A stretch of DNA of 32,741 nt, from positions 1 through 32,741 of the forward strand of contig NZ_LDIG01000256.1 in NCBI RefSeq assembly GCF_015845845.1, in the 5' to 3' direction. The stretch comes from Paenibacillus dendritiformis. GTDB taxonomy: Bacteria; Bacillota; Bacilli; Paenibacillales; Paenibacillaceae. Below are positions 1 through 11,635 of the stretch, piece by piece. Every line of letters starts with the position of its first letter. Position 1 is the first letter of the stretch. Position numbers and translations under genes: made by a program. The notes below the pieces were generated by a model that saw only the letters and a program-made list of their open reading frames with translations, was not told where the DNA came from and searched no databases.

Positions 1-1329
1 GCTGATGGCGGCCCCGGCGATGCCATAGGCCGGGACCAGCCACAGATTGAGCGCCGCCTTCACGCCGGCGGCGAACAGCAAAATCAGGGCAGGGGCGCGC
101 ACGGCCCCCATGCCCTGCAGCAGCGCGGCGGTCACGGCCTGCAGCACGCCGCTGACCGCCGTCGACGCGATCCACACGAAAGCCGTCATCCCGGCGGCAT
201 CCGTGTAAAGCGCCACATTGATCGGCTCGGCCAAGGCGATCAGCCCCGCCGCCGCGGCCCAGCCGATCAGCCAGGTCCAGCGCAGCATCGACGCCAGCAG
301 CTCCCGCAGTTGGGCGGCATCGCGGCGCGCGGCGGCGGCCACGGCCGGCACGAGGCCGACCGCGAGCGAGCTGGCGACCATCGTCACGAGCTGGACCAGC
401 GGGAAGGCGCGGCTGTAGACGCCGAACTCCGCCAGCGCGCCGGCCTCGCCGAGCCCGTGCTGGGCCAGGAGGCGCGGCACCGTGAACACATCTACGACAT
501 TCACGGCAGGCATCACGATCGCGCCGAGGCAAATCGGCAGGGCCGTCCAGGCCAGCCGCCGCATCCAGGCGCCGGTTGTCGCCGAAGCTGGCGGGGCGGA
601 CAGGTCTCCCCTCGCCGAGCCGGGCAGCTCCACATCCTTCGGACCAGGCAGCACCGCTACGGCCCGGGCTTCCCGAGCGGCGGAACGGCGCTCCTTCCAC
701 CGGAAGCAGGCCATCGCCGCCAAGCCGCACACGCCGCCCGCGAACGAGCCGAAGGTGGCGCCGGCCGCAATCGTCTCCTCCGGCGCTTCCCGGCTCACAT
801 AGTAGAGCAGAAGCGCGATCATGACCGCTACCCGGCCGGTTTGTTCCGCCACCTGCGAGACGGCCGTCGATTCCATCCGTCCGCGCCCCTGATCATAGCC
901 CCGCAGGGCGGCGGCCAGCGGCATCACGAGCAGCGCGAAGGCCGAGCTGCGAATCGCCGGGACGGTATGGCGGTTGCCGATCCAGGAAGCGACCGTCTCG
1001 GCTCCCCAGGTCAAGACGAGGAAGCCGAGCAGGCCGGTGAAGCTCATCAGAAGGCAGGAGGCGTACAGCACGCGGGCCGAACCCTGCTTGTCCCCCGCCG
1101 CTTCGCATTCGGCGACGAGACGGGCCACGGCGACAGGGATGCCTGCCGAGGCGATGACCATCAGCAGCACATAGAAGGGATACACGGCGTTGTAAATGCC
1201 GAAGACACCGTCGCCCCCGATGTTCTGCAGCGGAATTTTCTGCAGCGTGCCGATGATCTTCGACAGCACTGCCGCCGCGCCCAGCATCAAGGCGCCGGAT
1301 ACGACATGCCTTCCTGTTGTACGCTCCAT
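1..1329 (-). CDS. yabM: Polysaccharide/lipid flippase of the MOP superfamily, YabM/SpoVB type (partial, C-terminus off the window)
   Basis: The minus strand reads open for 443 codons from the ATG at 1329 to base 1, with no stop, so the 3' end lies outside the window. Translation begins MERTTGRHVVSGALMLG and continues as a very hydrophobic protein with many Leu/Ala/Gly-rich membrane segments. Helix-breaking motifs typical of the MATE/MurJ/SpoVB group are visible, such as GIYNAVYPFYVLLMV and IASAGIPVAVARLVAE near the N-terminus. Such proteins flip undecaprenyl-linked sugars across the membrane. A GGGAG ribosome-binding site sits about 6 nt upstream of the ATG. The position just after spoVT matches B. 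subtilis yabM. Which substrate it moves cannot be told from sequence; SpoVB-like or generic polysaccharide flippase are alternatives. Confidence 0.85.
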   Translation of the reverse strand, partial: MERTTGRHVVSGALMLGAAAVLSKIIGTLQKIPLQNIGGDGVFGIYNAVYPFYVLLMVIASAGIPVAVARLVAECEAAGDKQGSARVLYASCLLMSFTGLLGFLVLTWGAETVASWIGNRHTVPAIRSSAFALLVMPLAAALRGYDQGRGRMESTAVSQVAEQTGRVAVMIALLLYYVSREAPEETIAAGATFGSFAGGVCGLAAMACFRWKERRSAAREARAVAVLPGPKDVELPGSARGDLSAPPASATTGAWMRRLAWTALPICLGAIVMPAVNVVDVFTVPRLLAQHGLGEAGALAEFGVYSRAFPLVQLVTMVASSLAVGLVPAVAAAARRDAAQLRELLASMLRWTWLIGWAAAAGLIALAEPINVALYTDAAGMTAFVWIASTAVSGVLQAVTAALLQGMGAVRAPALILLFAAGVKAALNLWLVPAYGIAGAAIS

Positions 1330-1405
1330 GCTCGTCTCCCGCCCATCCGAATCCAAAGGTTGCCGCTGCGTCAATGATTTCTTACGCGCGTTGTAATGTA
1401 CACGT

Positions 1406-1414
1406 ATTATATCA
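1406..1414 (-). promoter_or_regulatory. Extended -10 promoter upstream of yabM
   Basis: On the minus strand the sequence TGATATAAT forms an extended -10 element (TGn plus TATAAT) about 77 nt upstream of the yabM start. No good -35 hexamer is visible, which is acceptable for extended -10 promoters. It lies between the spoVT terminator and the gene, so yabM may have its own vegetative promoter. Prediction only. Confidence 0.45.
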
Positions 1415-1451
1415 TAGACCGCATCTGCGGACAGAGCGGGGCCTTCCGGAA

Positions 1452-1510
1452 CAAAAAACTCCCGCTTCAGAAGGGGCGCACGCCTTGGGGCGGCCCTTCA
1501 CGAGCAGGAG
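1452..1510 (-). terminator. Rho-independent terminator after spoVT
   Basis: Read on the minus strand, CTCCTGCT pairs with AGCGGGAG (one U-G pair). An inner GAAGGG/CCCTTC stem lies inside it, and TTTTTTG follows. It begins about 20 nt past the spoVT stop and separates spoVT from yabM. Confidence 0.75.
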
Positions 1511-1530
1511 CGATGCACCGCCGGAGCGGA

Positions 1531-2073
1531 TTATTGTTCCATTTGTTTTCCGAGGAAGCCGGCAGCCGTTTCCGCCATTTTCACTTCCATCTGACCCATC
1601 TTGACGCTGTCATCCCGATTCAACAGCACGACCGTTCCAATCGGATCCCCGCCTGATACAATCGGCGCAGCGACAAAAGAAGACAACGTCTCCTGATGAT
1701 CCTTCACGATCTCATAATTGCCGGAATTCGTCTCCAGCACCGACTTGCGGTTGTCCATGCAGTTTTCCAGCAGCATGCCGATCTGCTTGTCCAAAAATTC
1801 CTTCTTCGAGCCTCCAGCCAGCGCGATGATGGTGTCGCGGTCGGAGATCATCGTGATGTGGCCTGTGCTTTCATACAGAGACTCCGCATATTCCTTGGCG
1901 AAATCGCCCAATTCCCCGATAGGCGAATATTTTTTGAGGATGACTTCCCCGTCGCGATCAACGAAAATTTCAAGTGGATCACCTTCGCGAATACGCAGCG
2001 TGCGACGAATTTCTTTGGGAATGACCACGCGTCCGAGATCATCAATACGACGAACAATACCAGTAGCTTTCAT
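1531..2073 (-). CDS. spoVT: Stage V sporulation protein T, AbrB-family transcriptional regulator
   Basis: A 180-aa protein, close to the length of B. subtilis SpoVT. Residues 1-50 are a swapped-hairpin AbrB/MazE-type DNA-binding domain (MKATGIVRRIDDLGRVVIP, then RRTLRIREGDPLEIF). Residues of roughly 55-180 form the GAF-like C-terminal domain with GNYEIVKDHQ and VAAPIVSGGDPIGTVVLL. In Bacillus it works in the forespore, modulating sigma-G-dependent genes. The ATG at 2073 starts at the conserved MKATGIVR; the ribosome-binding site is weak (GCGGGG, about 9 nt away). A sigma-G-type promoter lies at 2165-2194 and a terminator follows the gene, so it appears monocistronic. The N-terminal half closely resembles AbrB, encoded at 21320-21574 in this window. 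Confidence 0.96.
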   Translation of the reverse strand: MKATGIVRRIDDLGRVVIPKEIRRTLRIREGDPLEIFVDRDGEVILKKYSPIGELGDFAKEYAESLYESTGHITMISDRDTIIALAGGSKKEFLDKQIGMLLENCMDNRKSVLETNSGNYEIVKDHQETLSSFVAAPIVSGGDPIGTVVLLNRDDSVKMGQMEVKMAETAAGFLGKQMEQ

Positions 2074-2164
2074 TAAAGGTTGCCCCGCTTTCCAAGATTA
2101 GTTTTAAAGGTCAACTGGATTATTGTTTTTAGGAGAGATGCGGTATAGTTTCAAACTCTGACCA

Positions 2165-2194
2165 TAGTATTCATCTGCTCCCACCTTCTTATAC
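2165..2194 (-). promoter_or_regulatory. Sigma-G-type promoter for spoVT
   Basis: The minus strand carries GTATA, an 18-nt spacer, then AATACTA. This fits the forespore sigma-F/sigma-G pattern (GHATR, 18 nt, CATnnTA) with one mismatch in the -10. The same -35 and spacer length occur upstream of csfB. spoVT is a sigma-G gene in B. subtilis, which supports the call. It predicts a leader of about 85 nt. Confidence 0.55.
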
Positions 2195-2245
2195 ATTTCA
2201 TGATACTCCGTTCATGCCCCGTTGACTGCAAAGCACTTCACATTT

Positions 2246-2347
2246 TTCGACATTTAACGACATATTTTCTCCACTTTTCTCAAAATTTTCACATTTATTT
2301 GTCGTTAACACTGGATAATTTTATCCTAAAACTCTGTTTTTGTCGAA
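2246..2347. promoter_or_regulatory. Cluster of Spo0A-box-like TGTCGAA/TGTCGTT sites
   Basis: An AT-rich stretch holds TGTCGAA on the minus strand (2246-2252) and TTTGTCGAA on the plus strand (2339-2347), both exact matches to the 0A-box core. Two related TGTCGTT elements lie between them (about 2256-2262 minus, 2309-2315 plus). The cluster lies between the prsA terminator and the spoVT promoter. Spo0A binding is inferred from the motif only. Confidence 0.4.
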
Positions 2348-2384
2348 TCCTCGCTTGTACTAGGACTTTCTCCCTAGAGGGCCA

Positions 2385-2421
2385 CAAAATAAAGAGGCCG
2401 TCCCCGACACCGGGGACAGCC
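2385..2421 (-). terminator. Rho-independent terminator after the prsA-like gene
   Basis: On the minus strand GGCTGTCCCCG pairs with CGGGGACGGCC around a GTGT loop, followed by TCTTTATTTT. It lies about 18 nt downstream of the foldase stop codon and would end the mfd-prsA transcript. Confidence 0.8.
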
Positions 2422-2438
2422 GCAGCTGGTGAATCACT

Positions 2439-3549
2439 TTATTTCGTGCCTTTCGCCTTGTCCTCTTTCTTGTCTGTTGCCGCGTTGTTGTCCTGTGGCG
2501 TCTCGGTTTTGTTGTCGTCCTGCTTCGTATCCTTCTTGTCGCCTGTCGAGTCGGCCGGCTGCTCTTCCTTGGATGCGTCCGGCTGCTCCTGAGTCTGCGG
2601 CAGATCGATTTTCTTGATGATCTTCTCCAGGTCTTTCTCCATGAAGTCGTTCATCAATTCCGATGCGGCCCGGGTGCGCAGCGACGTCTTCTCGGTGTCG
2701 GTCAGCTTGTCGAAGGTCTTCTCTGCACGGGCTTCGACCCGCATGACATGGTAGCCGTAGTCGGTCTCGACCGGCTCGCTGATCTCGTTGATCGGCAGCG
2801 TCAGAGCCGCCTCCTTGAATTGAGGTACCCAATTCCCTACCGCCACATCCTTGTACAGGCCGCCGTTGGAAGCCGATCCGGTGTCATCCGAGTTTTCCTT
2901 GGCCACCTTCGCGAAGTCCTCGCCCCTCTTCAGACGGGCTTGGATATCTTTGGCCATCTTGAGCGCATCTTCTTTTTTGCGTTCTTTGCCATCCTTATCC
3001 TTGAAGCCGATCAGCACGTGGCGAACGGTCGCCACCGTCAAGTCCTTCTTGTTCTTCTCGAACTCGGCCTTCAGTTGCTCATCGGTGACTTTATCATTGT
3101 AATCTTGAACGACCGTCAAAATCCGGGTCATATACGCCGTCACGTCGGCCTCGGTCAGCTTTTGGGCATCCAGCATTTTCTTGAACTCGTCATCGCCCGC
3201 CTGCTTCTTCATCAAGTCCAGTTGTTCCTTGGCCTTCTCTTGGCCTGTTTTCTTGGCCTTGTCGGACGCTTTGCCCTCCAGATACAGGTAAGCGATCTGC
3301 TGCTTCAAGAAATATTCCTTGAACTGATCCATGCCGACGATTTGCTCATATTCCGGATAGAACACGAGCATATTGGCCATTTCCTTTTTGAATTCGCTCT
3401 CGGTCACTTCTCCGCCTTCATAGGTAGCCACCACTTTGCTTCCATCCTCCGATGCCGCCGTTGTATCTTTCTTGCCGCATCCCGCCAGGACGGACAGCGT
3501 CAACACGGCAGACAGCGCGAGCAGCAGCCATTTTTTGGAGCGCGTCTGT

Positions 3550-3563
<14 letters not shown>
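2439..3563 (-). CDS. prsA: PrsA/SurA-type peptidylprolyl isomerase lipoprotein (extracellular foldase)
   Basis: A 374-aa protein from the ATG at 3563, which has AAGGGAG about 9 nt upstream. The N-terminus has positive residues, a hydrophobic stretch and the lipobox LAGC, so Cys29 would be lipidated and the protein anchored to the outer face of the membrane. A SurA_N-like helical region spans roughly residues 40-175. A parvulin PpiC domain follows at roughly 178-285 (RHVLIGF, DTGSASNGGLYKD, then PVETDYGYHVMRV). The last 50 residues or so are a low-complexity Asp/Lys/Gln tail. PrsA-type proteins fold secreted proteins after export. The start overlaps the mfd stop by 14 nt, suggesting translational coupling. 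B. subtilis has no such gene between mfd and spoVT, so this may be a second PrsA paralogue. Confidence 0.88.
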
Positions 3564-7080
<3,517 letters not shown>

Positions 7081-7144
7081 AGGACAGGCCTCTCTTTCTT
7101 ACCCGCGTAATCATATTTTCAGGGTTATAGTATTCGGTCCATCC

Positions 7145-7173
7145 AAAATAAGCCTCGGCGGCAAGCCAAGGCT
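7145..7173 (-). terminator. Probable terminator after fin
   Basis: On the minus strand AGCCTTGG pairs with CCGAGGCT (8 bp, one U-G) around a 7-nt loop, followed by TATTTT. The short U-tract makes it moderate in strength. It lies about 27 nt past the fin stop and upstream of mfd. Confidence 0.5.
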
Positions 7174-7199
7174 GACGTATCTCCGCATGCAACAAGCTG

Positions 7200-7430
7200 T
7201 CATTGCAAAGGCGATGACAGCAAGGACAATTCGGGGTGCATCTGGATCGCTTCTGTACAAAAATCGCAAGTCATTCGCACCGTTACGTCTCCATTGGTAT
7301 GAACCTTAATATATTCATGGCGCTCCGCCTCAGTCAGAGTATGAAAGCCGAGTCTCGTCTCGTCGATCTCGCTCCCTTCGACGCGCCCGATTAACGTATG
7401 ACAATGTTTGCAGACATAATTCACAGACAT
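7200..7430 (-). CDS. fin: Anti-sigma-F factor Fin (YabK)
   Basis: A 76-aa protein, the same length as B. subtilis Fin. It has two Cys pairs, C7-x2-C10 (YVCKHCHTLIG) and C55-x2-C58 (MTCDFCTEA), which would hold zinc. The central LGFHTLTEAERHEYI segment is typical of the family. Fin is made in the forespore and turns off sigma-F so that sigma-G can take over. The ATG at 7430 follows AGGAGG with 7-nt spacing. It lies between pth and mfd as in Bacillus. The csfB gene at 29196, encoding another forespore sigma inhibitor, is in the same window. Confidence 0.93.
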   Translation of the reverse strand: MSVNYVCKHCHTLIGRVEGSEIDETRLGFHTLTEAERHEYIKVHTNGDVTVRMTCDFCTEAIQMHPELSLLSSPLQ

Positions 7431-7451
7431 GTATATGCCTCCTATCGCGAG

Positions 7452-7480
7452 ATTATACCGATTCAGTTACTCAGTATGTC
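7452..7480 (-). promoter_or_regulatory. Candidate promoter for fin
   Basis: The minus strand has GACATA, 17 nt, then TATAAT. The -10 is perfect but the -35 is poor for sigma-A. An overlapping reading, ACATA, 15 nt, then GGTATAATC, has some resemblance to a sigma-F promoter, which would suit fin. The choice cannot be settled from sequence. Confidence 0.35.
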
Positions 7481-7504
7481 CCGGATAGGGCCGGTTTAGC
7501 CGGG

Positions 7505-8065
7505 TTACCCGTTAAATTTGGCCATCGTCTGATCAAAAGAATGCGTCAGCGCAAATTCGACCGCATCGCAGGTTTTGTCAATGGCCTCCTCCAGCTTGTC
7601 GCGCTCGGCCTTGGCGAAGGGCGACAGGACGTAATCCACGATCTCGCGCCCTGGCTGCGGACGGGAGATGCCCATACGCACCCGGTTGAACGACTGGGTG
7701 CCCAAGTGCTGGATGAGCGACTTGATGCCGTTGTGGCCGCCGGAGCTTCCTTGATACCGCAGACGGACCTTGCCCAGCTCGGTATCCATATCATCGTACA
7801 ATACGATCAGGTCTGCCGGATCGGCCTTGTAATAATCCATATAGGCTCGTACCGCTTCGCCCGATAGATTCATATAGGTCATCGGCTTCATCAGCACGAT
7901 TTTCTCCGTGCCGACGCGCCCTTCGCCAATCAGGGCTTTGCATTTGCTGTCGCGCACCTGAATCTGATGGCGCTCCGCCAGCCTGTCAATCGCCATGAAG
8001 CCGATATTATGGCGCGTGGACGCGTACTGCGTGCCCGGGTTCCCGAGCCCTACAATCCATTTCAA
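7505..8065 (-). CDS. pth: Peptidyl-tRNA hydrolase
   Basis: A 186-aa protein, normal family length. It hydrolyses peptidyl-tRNA dropped from ribosomes and recycles the tRNA. The active-site residues are visible: Asn9 in GLGNPG, His19 in TRHNIGF, Asn66 in TYMNLSG, the Asp pair at 91-92 in LYDDMD, and Asn112 in GGHNGIKS. The start is a TTG at 8065 with AAGGAGG 7 nt upstream; no closer ATG would keep the conserved WIVGLGNPG start. The gene is called spoVC in B. subtilis, where ctc lies between it and prs; here ctc is missing and a 130-bp gap holds only a hairpin. Confidence 0.97.
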   Translation of the reverse strand: MKWIVGLGNPGTQYASTRHNIGFMAIDRLAERHQIQVRDSKCKALIGEGRVGTEKIVLMKPMTYMNLSGEAVRAYMDYYKADPADLIVLYDDMDTELGKVRLRYQGSSGGHNGIKSLIQHLGTQSFNRVRMGISRPQPGREIVDYVLSPFAKAERDKLEEAIDKTCDAVEFALTHSFDQTMAKFNG

Positions 8066-8091
8066 GACGGCTCCTCCTTTATCAATGCCGA

Positions 8092-8134
8092 TAAGGGTTA
8101 CTTCTCTGACCAGCGGTCAAAGACGTAACCCTTA
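8092..8134. other. Long perfect hairpin between pth and prs
   Basis: TAAGGGTTAC (8092-8101) and GTAACCCTTA (8125-8134) form a perfect 10-bp outer stem. TGACC and GGTCA inside form a second stem around a 3-nt loop. No T-tract follows on either strand, so it is not a classical terminator. It could be an mRNA processing or stability element in the prs-pth transcript, or a protein-binding inverted repeat. Confidence 0.6.
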
Positions 8135-8195
8135 CTATTCAGACTACTTGTGATTATTTCCCCAAGTAACGTTGCGACATACGCGAACGCTGTTC

Positions 8196-9149
8196 TTATT
8201 CAATCTCGAACAGCTTGCTGATGGACAATTCTTCATGAACGCGAATAATGGCTTCACCCATTAACGGAGCAACCGACAGCACTTGCAATTTGCTGGAAGG
8301 ATTCTCATGCTTGATTGGAATCGTATCCGTTACAATCACTTCTTTGAACGGTGAATTCTCCAATCGTTCCATCGCTGGGCCGGACAGGACCGGGTGCGTG
8401 CAGCAAGCATACACTTCCTTGACGCCCGCCTTCACCAACGCGTTGGCTCCGAGCACGATCGTGCCCGCCGTATCGATGATGTCATCGATAATAATCGCGG
8501 TTTTGCCTTTGATATCGCCGATAATGTTCATGACTTCGCTCACGTTCGGCTCCGGACGGCGCTTATCGATAATCGCCAGCGGCGCATTCAAGAAGTCAGC
8601 CAGCTTGCGGGCGCGTACGACGCCGCCATGATCCGGCGATACGACCACAATATTTTCCAATTGCTTGGAGCGGAAGTATTGGGCCAGGATCGGGACTCCC
8701 AGCAAATGGTCCACCGGGATATCGAAAAATCCTTGAATCTGTGTTGCGTGCAAATCCATCGTAATGACGCGATGTGCGCCTGCCGTCTCAATCAGATTGG
8801 CTACCAGCTTCGCTGTGATCGGATCGCGGGAACGGGCCTTGCGATCTTGTCTCGCGTAGCCGTAGTAAGGAATGACGACGTTAATGCTCTTGGCGGACGC
8901 GCGCTTGAGTGCGTCGACCATGACAAGCAGCTCCATCAGACTGTCGTTCACCGGATCGCATGTCGACTGGACGACATAGACGTCGCAGCCGCGAACGCTC
9001 TCGGAGAGCTTGATCTGAATCTCGCCGTCGCTGAAGCTCGTCGTCATGGCATCTCCCATAGGAATGCCGATGTACTCGGCGATTTGATGCGCCAATTTTG
9101 GATTGGAGTTGCAAGTGAATATTTTCAACTTGGAATCACAATACGTCAT
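8196..9149 (-). CDS. prs: Ribose-phosphate pyrophosphokinase (PRPP synthetase)
   Basis: A 317-aa protein, the same length as B. subtilis Prs. It makes PRPP from ribose 5-phosphate and ATP for purine, pyrimidine, His and Trp synthesis. Visible family motifs are [10 protein letters not shown], the ATP-binding [11 protein letters not shown], the metal-site [13 protein letters not shown], and the PRPP loop DDIIDTAGT. The ATG at 9149 gives the usual length; the GGAGGG upstream is 12 nt away, longer than ideal. A further ATG at 9185 has no ribosome-binding site and would add 12 unconserved residues. It follows glmU by about 126 nt, as in Bacillus. The supply of PRPP ties it to purR upstream. Confidence 0.97.
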   Translation of the reverse strand: MTYCDSKLKIFTCNSNPKLAHQIAEYIGIPMGDAMTTSFSDGEIQIKLSESVRGCDVYVVQSTCDPVNDSLMELLVMVDALKRASAKSINVVIPYYGYARQDRKARSRDPITAKLVANLIETAGAHRVITMDLHATQIQGFFDIPVDHLLGVPILAQYFRSKQLENIVVVSPDHGGVVRARKLADFLNAPLAIIDKRRPEPNVSEVMNIIGDIKGKTAIIIDDIIDTAGTIVLGANALVKAGVKEVYACCTHPVLSGPAMERLENSPFKEVIVTDTIPIKHENPSSKLQVLSVAPLMGEAIIRVHEELSISKLFEIE

Positions 9150-9275
9150 GATTTTGAATAACCCTCCGTGCCGGTTCTTGTTCATTGAAGTTCTACATTT
9201 CCGTTAATGGCAATGCGCGTTCAAGTCTATCAACTTAATGCTACCCTTTACGGGAGCTTAATGCAACTGTTATCA

Positions 9276-10670
9276 TTAGGAGTTCCGCTCTTTTTTTGCC
9301 TTCGCGCGGGCGCGGATCTTGTCCGCGTACCCCGGCTTATTCGTCTGCCGCTCACGGGCAATGGCGAGATCGCCGGCAGGGATATCATGCGTAATGGTTG
9401 ATCCGGCGACGACATACGCTCCATCGCCGACCTTGACCGGAGCGATCAGGTTGACGTTGCTGCCAATGAACGCGTCGTCTCCGATCTCGGTAACGGACTT
9501 ATTATGTCCGTCATAATTGACGGTAATCGCGCCGCAGCCAATATTGACATTCTTCCCTACCTTCGCATCCCCTATATAGCTTAAATGCGATACTTTGGCA
9601 TGATCGTCCAGAGATGCATTCTTAATCTCTACGAAATCGCCGACCTTCACCTGCTCTCCCAGCTTGGCGCCGGGACGCAAGTACGCAAATGGACCGATGC
9701 TGCTGCCGCTGCCGACGGCCGCCTCCTGCAGGACCGATTGCTTGACGTGCACGCGATCGCCGATGACCGAATCGGCCACATCGCTGTTCGGGCCGATCAC
9801 GCAATCTTCCCCGATGACCGTGCTGCCGCGCAGCACCGTGCCGGGCTCAATGACGGTATCCGCCCCAATCCGGACGCCCGCTTCGATATACGTATGCGCC
9901 GGATCGATAATCGTTACGCCATTCACCATATGGCGCTTGTTGATCCGTTCCCGCATCAGCCGCTCGGCCTCGGCGAGAGCGCAGCGATCATTGACGCCAA
10001 TGGACTCGGCTTCGTCCGCCGTACAATACGCTTGCACGATTTCCCCTTGCGATTTCAAAATACCGATAACGTCGGTCAAATAATATTCCTGCTGAGCATT
10101 ATGGTTCGTAATTTGCTCCAATGCGGCGAACAGCTTCTTATTGTCGAAGCAATACGTTCCCGTATTAATTTCCCGGATGCGCTGTTCTTCCGGCGTGCAG
10201 TCCTTCTGCTCAACAATTTTCATGACCGAACCGTCTGTTCCGCGGACCACGCGGCCGTATCCGGCCGGCTGATCCAGTTCAGCCGTCAAAATCGTTGCCG
10301 ACGCTTGTGCGCCTTCATGAAGCTCCATGAGCTGCGCCAGCGTCTCGGAAGTGACTAGCGGAGTGTCGCCGCAAATGACGAGCGTCGTTCCCTTCTCCCC
10401 GTCCAGAAGCGCCTTGGCTTGCTTCACGGCATGTCCTGTCCCAAGCTGCTCGGCTTGGAGCGCGAACTCTGCCCGTTCGCCCAGATAGCTTTGAACCGCT
10501 TCGGCGCCATGCCCCACAATGACAACGGTGCGTTCGCAGCGCACCTGCTCCACCGCATCGAGTACATGGCCCACCATCGGTTTGCCGCACACCGGATGAA
10601 GCACTTTATAGAGCTTAGACTTCATGCGTTTGCCTTGTCCGGCGGCAAGCACAATGGCTATTCTTTTCAA
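9276..10670 (-). CDS. glmU: Bifunctional UDP-GlcNAc pyrophosphorylase / GlcN-1-P acetyltransferase
   Basis: A 464-aa cytoplasmic enzyme making UDP-GlcNAc for peptidoglycan and teichoic acids. The N-terminal uridyltransferase shows [19 protein letters not shown], then QLGTGHAV and VICGDTPLV. From about residue 250 a left-handed beta-helix of hexapeptide repeats begins ([21 protein letters not shown]), with the acetyltransferase His in [10 protein letters not shown] and [12 protein letters not shown] chose the TTG at 10670 (reads [11 protein letters not shown]) because GGAGG lies 9 nt upstream. A TTG three codons earlier abuts the ribosome-binding site, and upstream ATGs lack one. spoVG lies upstream behind a terminator, and prs lies downstream. 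Confidence 0.97.
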   Translation of the reverse strand: MKRIAIVLAAGQGKRMKSKLYKVLHPVCGKPMVGHVLDAVEQVRCERTVVIVGHGAEAVQSYLGERAEFALQAEQLGTGHAVKQAKALLDGEKGTTLVICGDTPLVTSETLAQLMELHEGAQASATILTAELDQPAGYGRVVRGTDGSVMKIVEQKDCTPEEQRIREINTGTYCFDNKKLFAALEQITNHNAQQEYYLTDVIGILKSQGEIVQAYCTADEAESIGVNDRCALAEAERLMRERINKRHMVNGVTIIDPAHTYIEAGVRIGADTVIEPGTVLRGSTVIGEDCVIGPNSDVADSVIGDRVHVKQSVLQEAAVGSGSSIGPFAYLRPGAKLGEQVKVGDFVEIKNASLDDHAKVSHLSYIGDAKVGKNVNIGCGAITVNYDGHNKSVTEIGDDAFIGSNVNLIAPVKVGDGAYVVAGSTITHDIPAGDLAIARERQTNKPGYADKIRARAKAKKERNS

Positions 10671-10725
10671 AGTGTCCAACCTCCTGCTCTCCCTTTGATT
10701 CCATAGAAGAATATATCTCATTATG

Positions 10726-10765
10726 AACAAAAAGAAAAGAGAGCCCCCTATGATTGGCTCTCTTT
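10726..10765 (-). terminator. Terminator after spoVG
   Basis: On the minus strand AAAGAGAGCC pairs with GGCTCTCTTT around a 10-nt loop, followed by TCTTTTTG. It lies about 30 nt past the spoVG stop and directly before the glmU leader, so glmU may depend on read-through or its own promoter. Confidence 0.8.
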
Positions 10766-10793
10766 CTTTGCAACCCCATAATTACCCAGACGC

Positions 10794-11078
10794 TTACGCG
10801 CCTTCTTCAATAACTTCCTCTTCCGTTGCCGCACGCTCGTATTCAGCCAGTACCGCAGCTTGAATTTTCTCGCGTGTTGCAGATGAAATCGGATGCGCAA
10901 TATCGCGGAATTCGCCGTCCGGCGTCCGTTTGCTTGGCATGGCAACGAACATGCCGTTGTTACCATCGATAACGCGAATGTCGTGAACGACAAACTCATT
11001 GTCGATCGTAATGGAAGCGATTGCTTTCATTCTCCCCTCTGTGTTGACGCGGCGGAGTCTTACATCAGTAATTTGCAC
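10794..11078 (-). CDS. spoVG: Septation/sporulation regulator SpoVG
   Basis: A 94-aa protein, close to B. subtilis SpoVG (97 aa). Conserved stretches are [39 protein letters not shown] and [13 protein letters not shown]; the last 15 residues are acidic. SpoVG is a nucleic-acid-binding regulator affecting septation at sporulation and, in other Firmicutes, virulence and cell-wall genes. The start is a GTG at 11078 with AGGTGGTG about 7 nt upstream. A sigma-H promoter lies 38-64 nt upstream, and in B. subtilis the gene is also repressed by AbrB, which this window encodes. A 0A-like box lies further upstream at 11200. Its own terminator follows. Confidence 0.98.
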   Translation of the reverse strand: MQITDVRLRRVNTEGRMKAIASITIDNEFVVHDIRVIDGNNGMFVAMPSKRTPDGEFRDIAHPISSATREKIQAAVLAEYERAATEEEVIEEGA

Positions 11079-11117
11079 GTGTGTTCACCACCTTTTTCCA
11101 TCAAGACTTGGTGTATA

Positions 11118-11142
11118 ATTCCACACGCGCAACAAAAATCCT
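11118..11142 (-). promoter_or_regulatory. Sigma-H promoter of spoVG
   Basis: The minus strand has AGGATTT, 14 nt, then GAAT. These are the -35 and -10 elements of sigma-H promoters, and the layout closely matches the known B. subtilis spoVG promoter. Sigma-H is the transition-phase sigma factor. The predicted start lies about 30 nt before the spoVG GTG. Confidence 0.75.
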
Positions 11143-11199
11143 TCTTATTTTTGCCACAAACAGCGCTTTTTTTTGAAATTTTTAACGCTCTTTAACGGT

Positions 11200-11206
11200 T
11201 TCGACA
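11200..11206 (-). promoter_or_regulatory. 0A-like box upstream of the spoVG promoter
   Basis: TGTCGAA on the minus strand, just past the ridA stop and about 60 nt upstream of the sigma-H -35. It is an exact core match to a Spo0A box, but a single 7-mer in this position could be chance. Confidence 0.25.
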
Positions 11207-11215
11207 TGCTTCGAT

Positions 11216-11599
11216 CTATATCGAAGCGATCAGTTCGATTTCGACAAGCACATCTTTGGGCAGCCGCGCCACTTCCACGGTGGAGCGAGCGGGCTTATGC
11301 GATCCGAAATAAGCTTCGTAAATCGCGTTGATTTGAGCGAATTGATTCATATCCTTGAGGAACACGGTCGCCTTGAGCACCTTGTCCAAAGAAGTTCCTG
11401 CCTCCTGCAGCACGGCCTTCAGATTGCGGAATACTTGATGGGTCTGCTCCTCGATTCCGCCCTCCACGAGCTGGCCTTCCGCGGTCAGCGGTATTTGACC
11501 GGAGGTAAATACGAGATTGCCCCATCGCACCGCTTGGGAATAGGGACCTATCGCCGCAGGTGCCTCATTCGTCGCTACAGGAACTATTTTTTCAGACAT
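11216..11599 (-). CDS. ridA: 2-iminobutanoate/2-iminopropanoate deaminase RidA (YabJ)
   Basis: A 127-aa YjgF/YER057c/UK114 family protein, standard length. Motifs are AIGPYSQAV near residue 17, VFTSGQIPL, and the C-terminal [19 protein letters not shown]. The Arg of ARSTVEV is the residue that binds the imine substrate carboxylate in RidA. The enzyme removes reactive enamine/imine by-products of PLP enzymes. The ATG at 11599 has AAGGAGG 7 nt upstream. It sits 36 nt after purR, so the two are almost certainly co-transcribed as in Bacillus, where yabJ is needed for full purine repression by PurR. Confidence 0.96.
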   Translation of the reverse strand: MSEKIVPVATNEAPAAIGPYSQAVRWGNLVFTSGQIPLTAEGQLVEGGIEEQTHQVFRNLKAVLQEAGTSLDKVLKATVFLKDMNQFAQINAIYEAYFGSHKPARSTVEVARLPKDVLVEIELIASI

Positions 11600-11635
11600 G
11601 GCGTTTCCTCCTTTTCATCCTGAACCTCTGATACC

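Noticed and set aside
310-1377. Plus-strand open frame of 355 codons
   Set aside because: It lies antisense to the yabM-type flippase. Its translation is Arg/His/Gly-rich without domains, as expected for the complement of a GC-rich gene.
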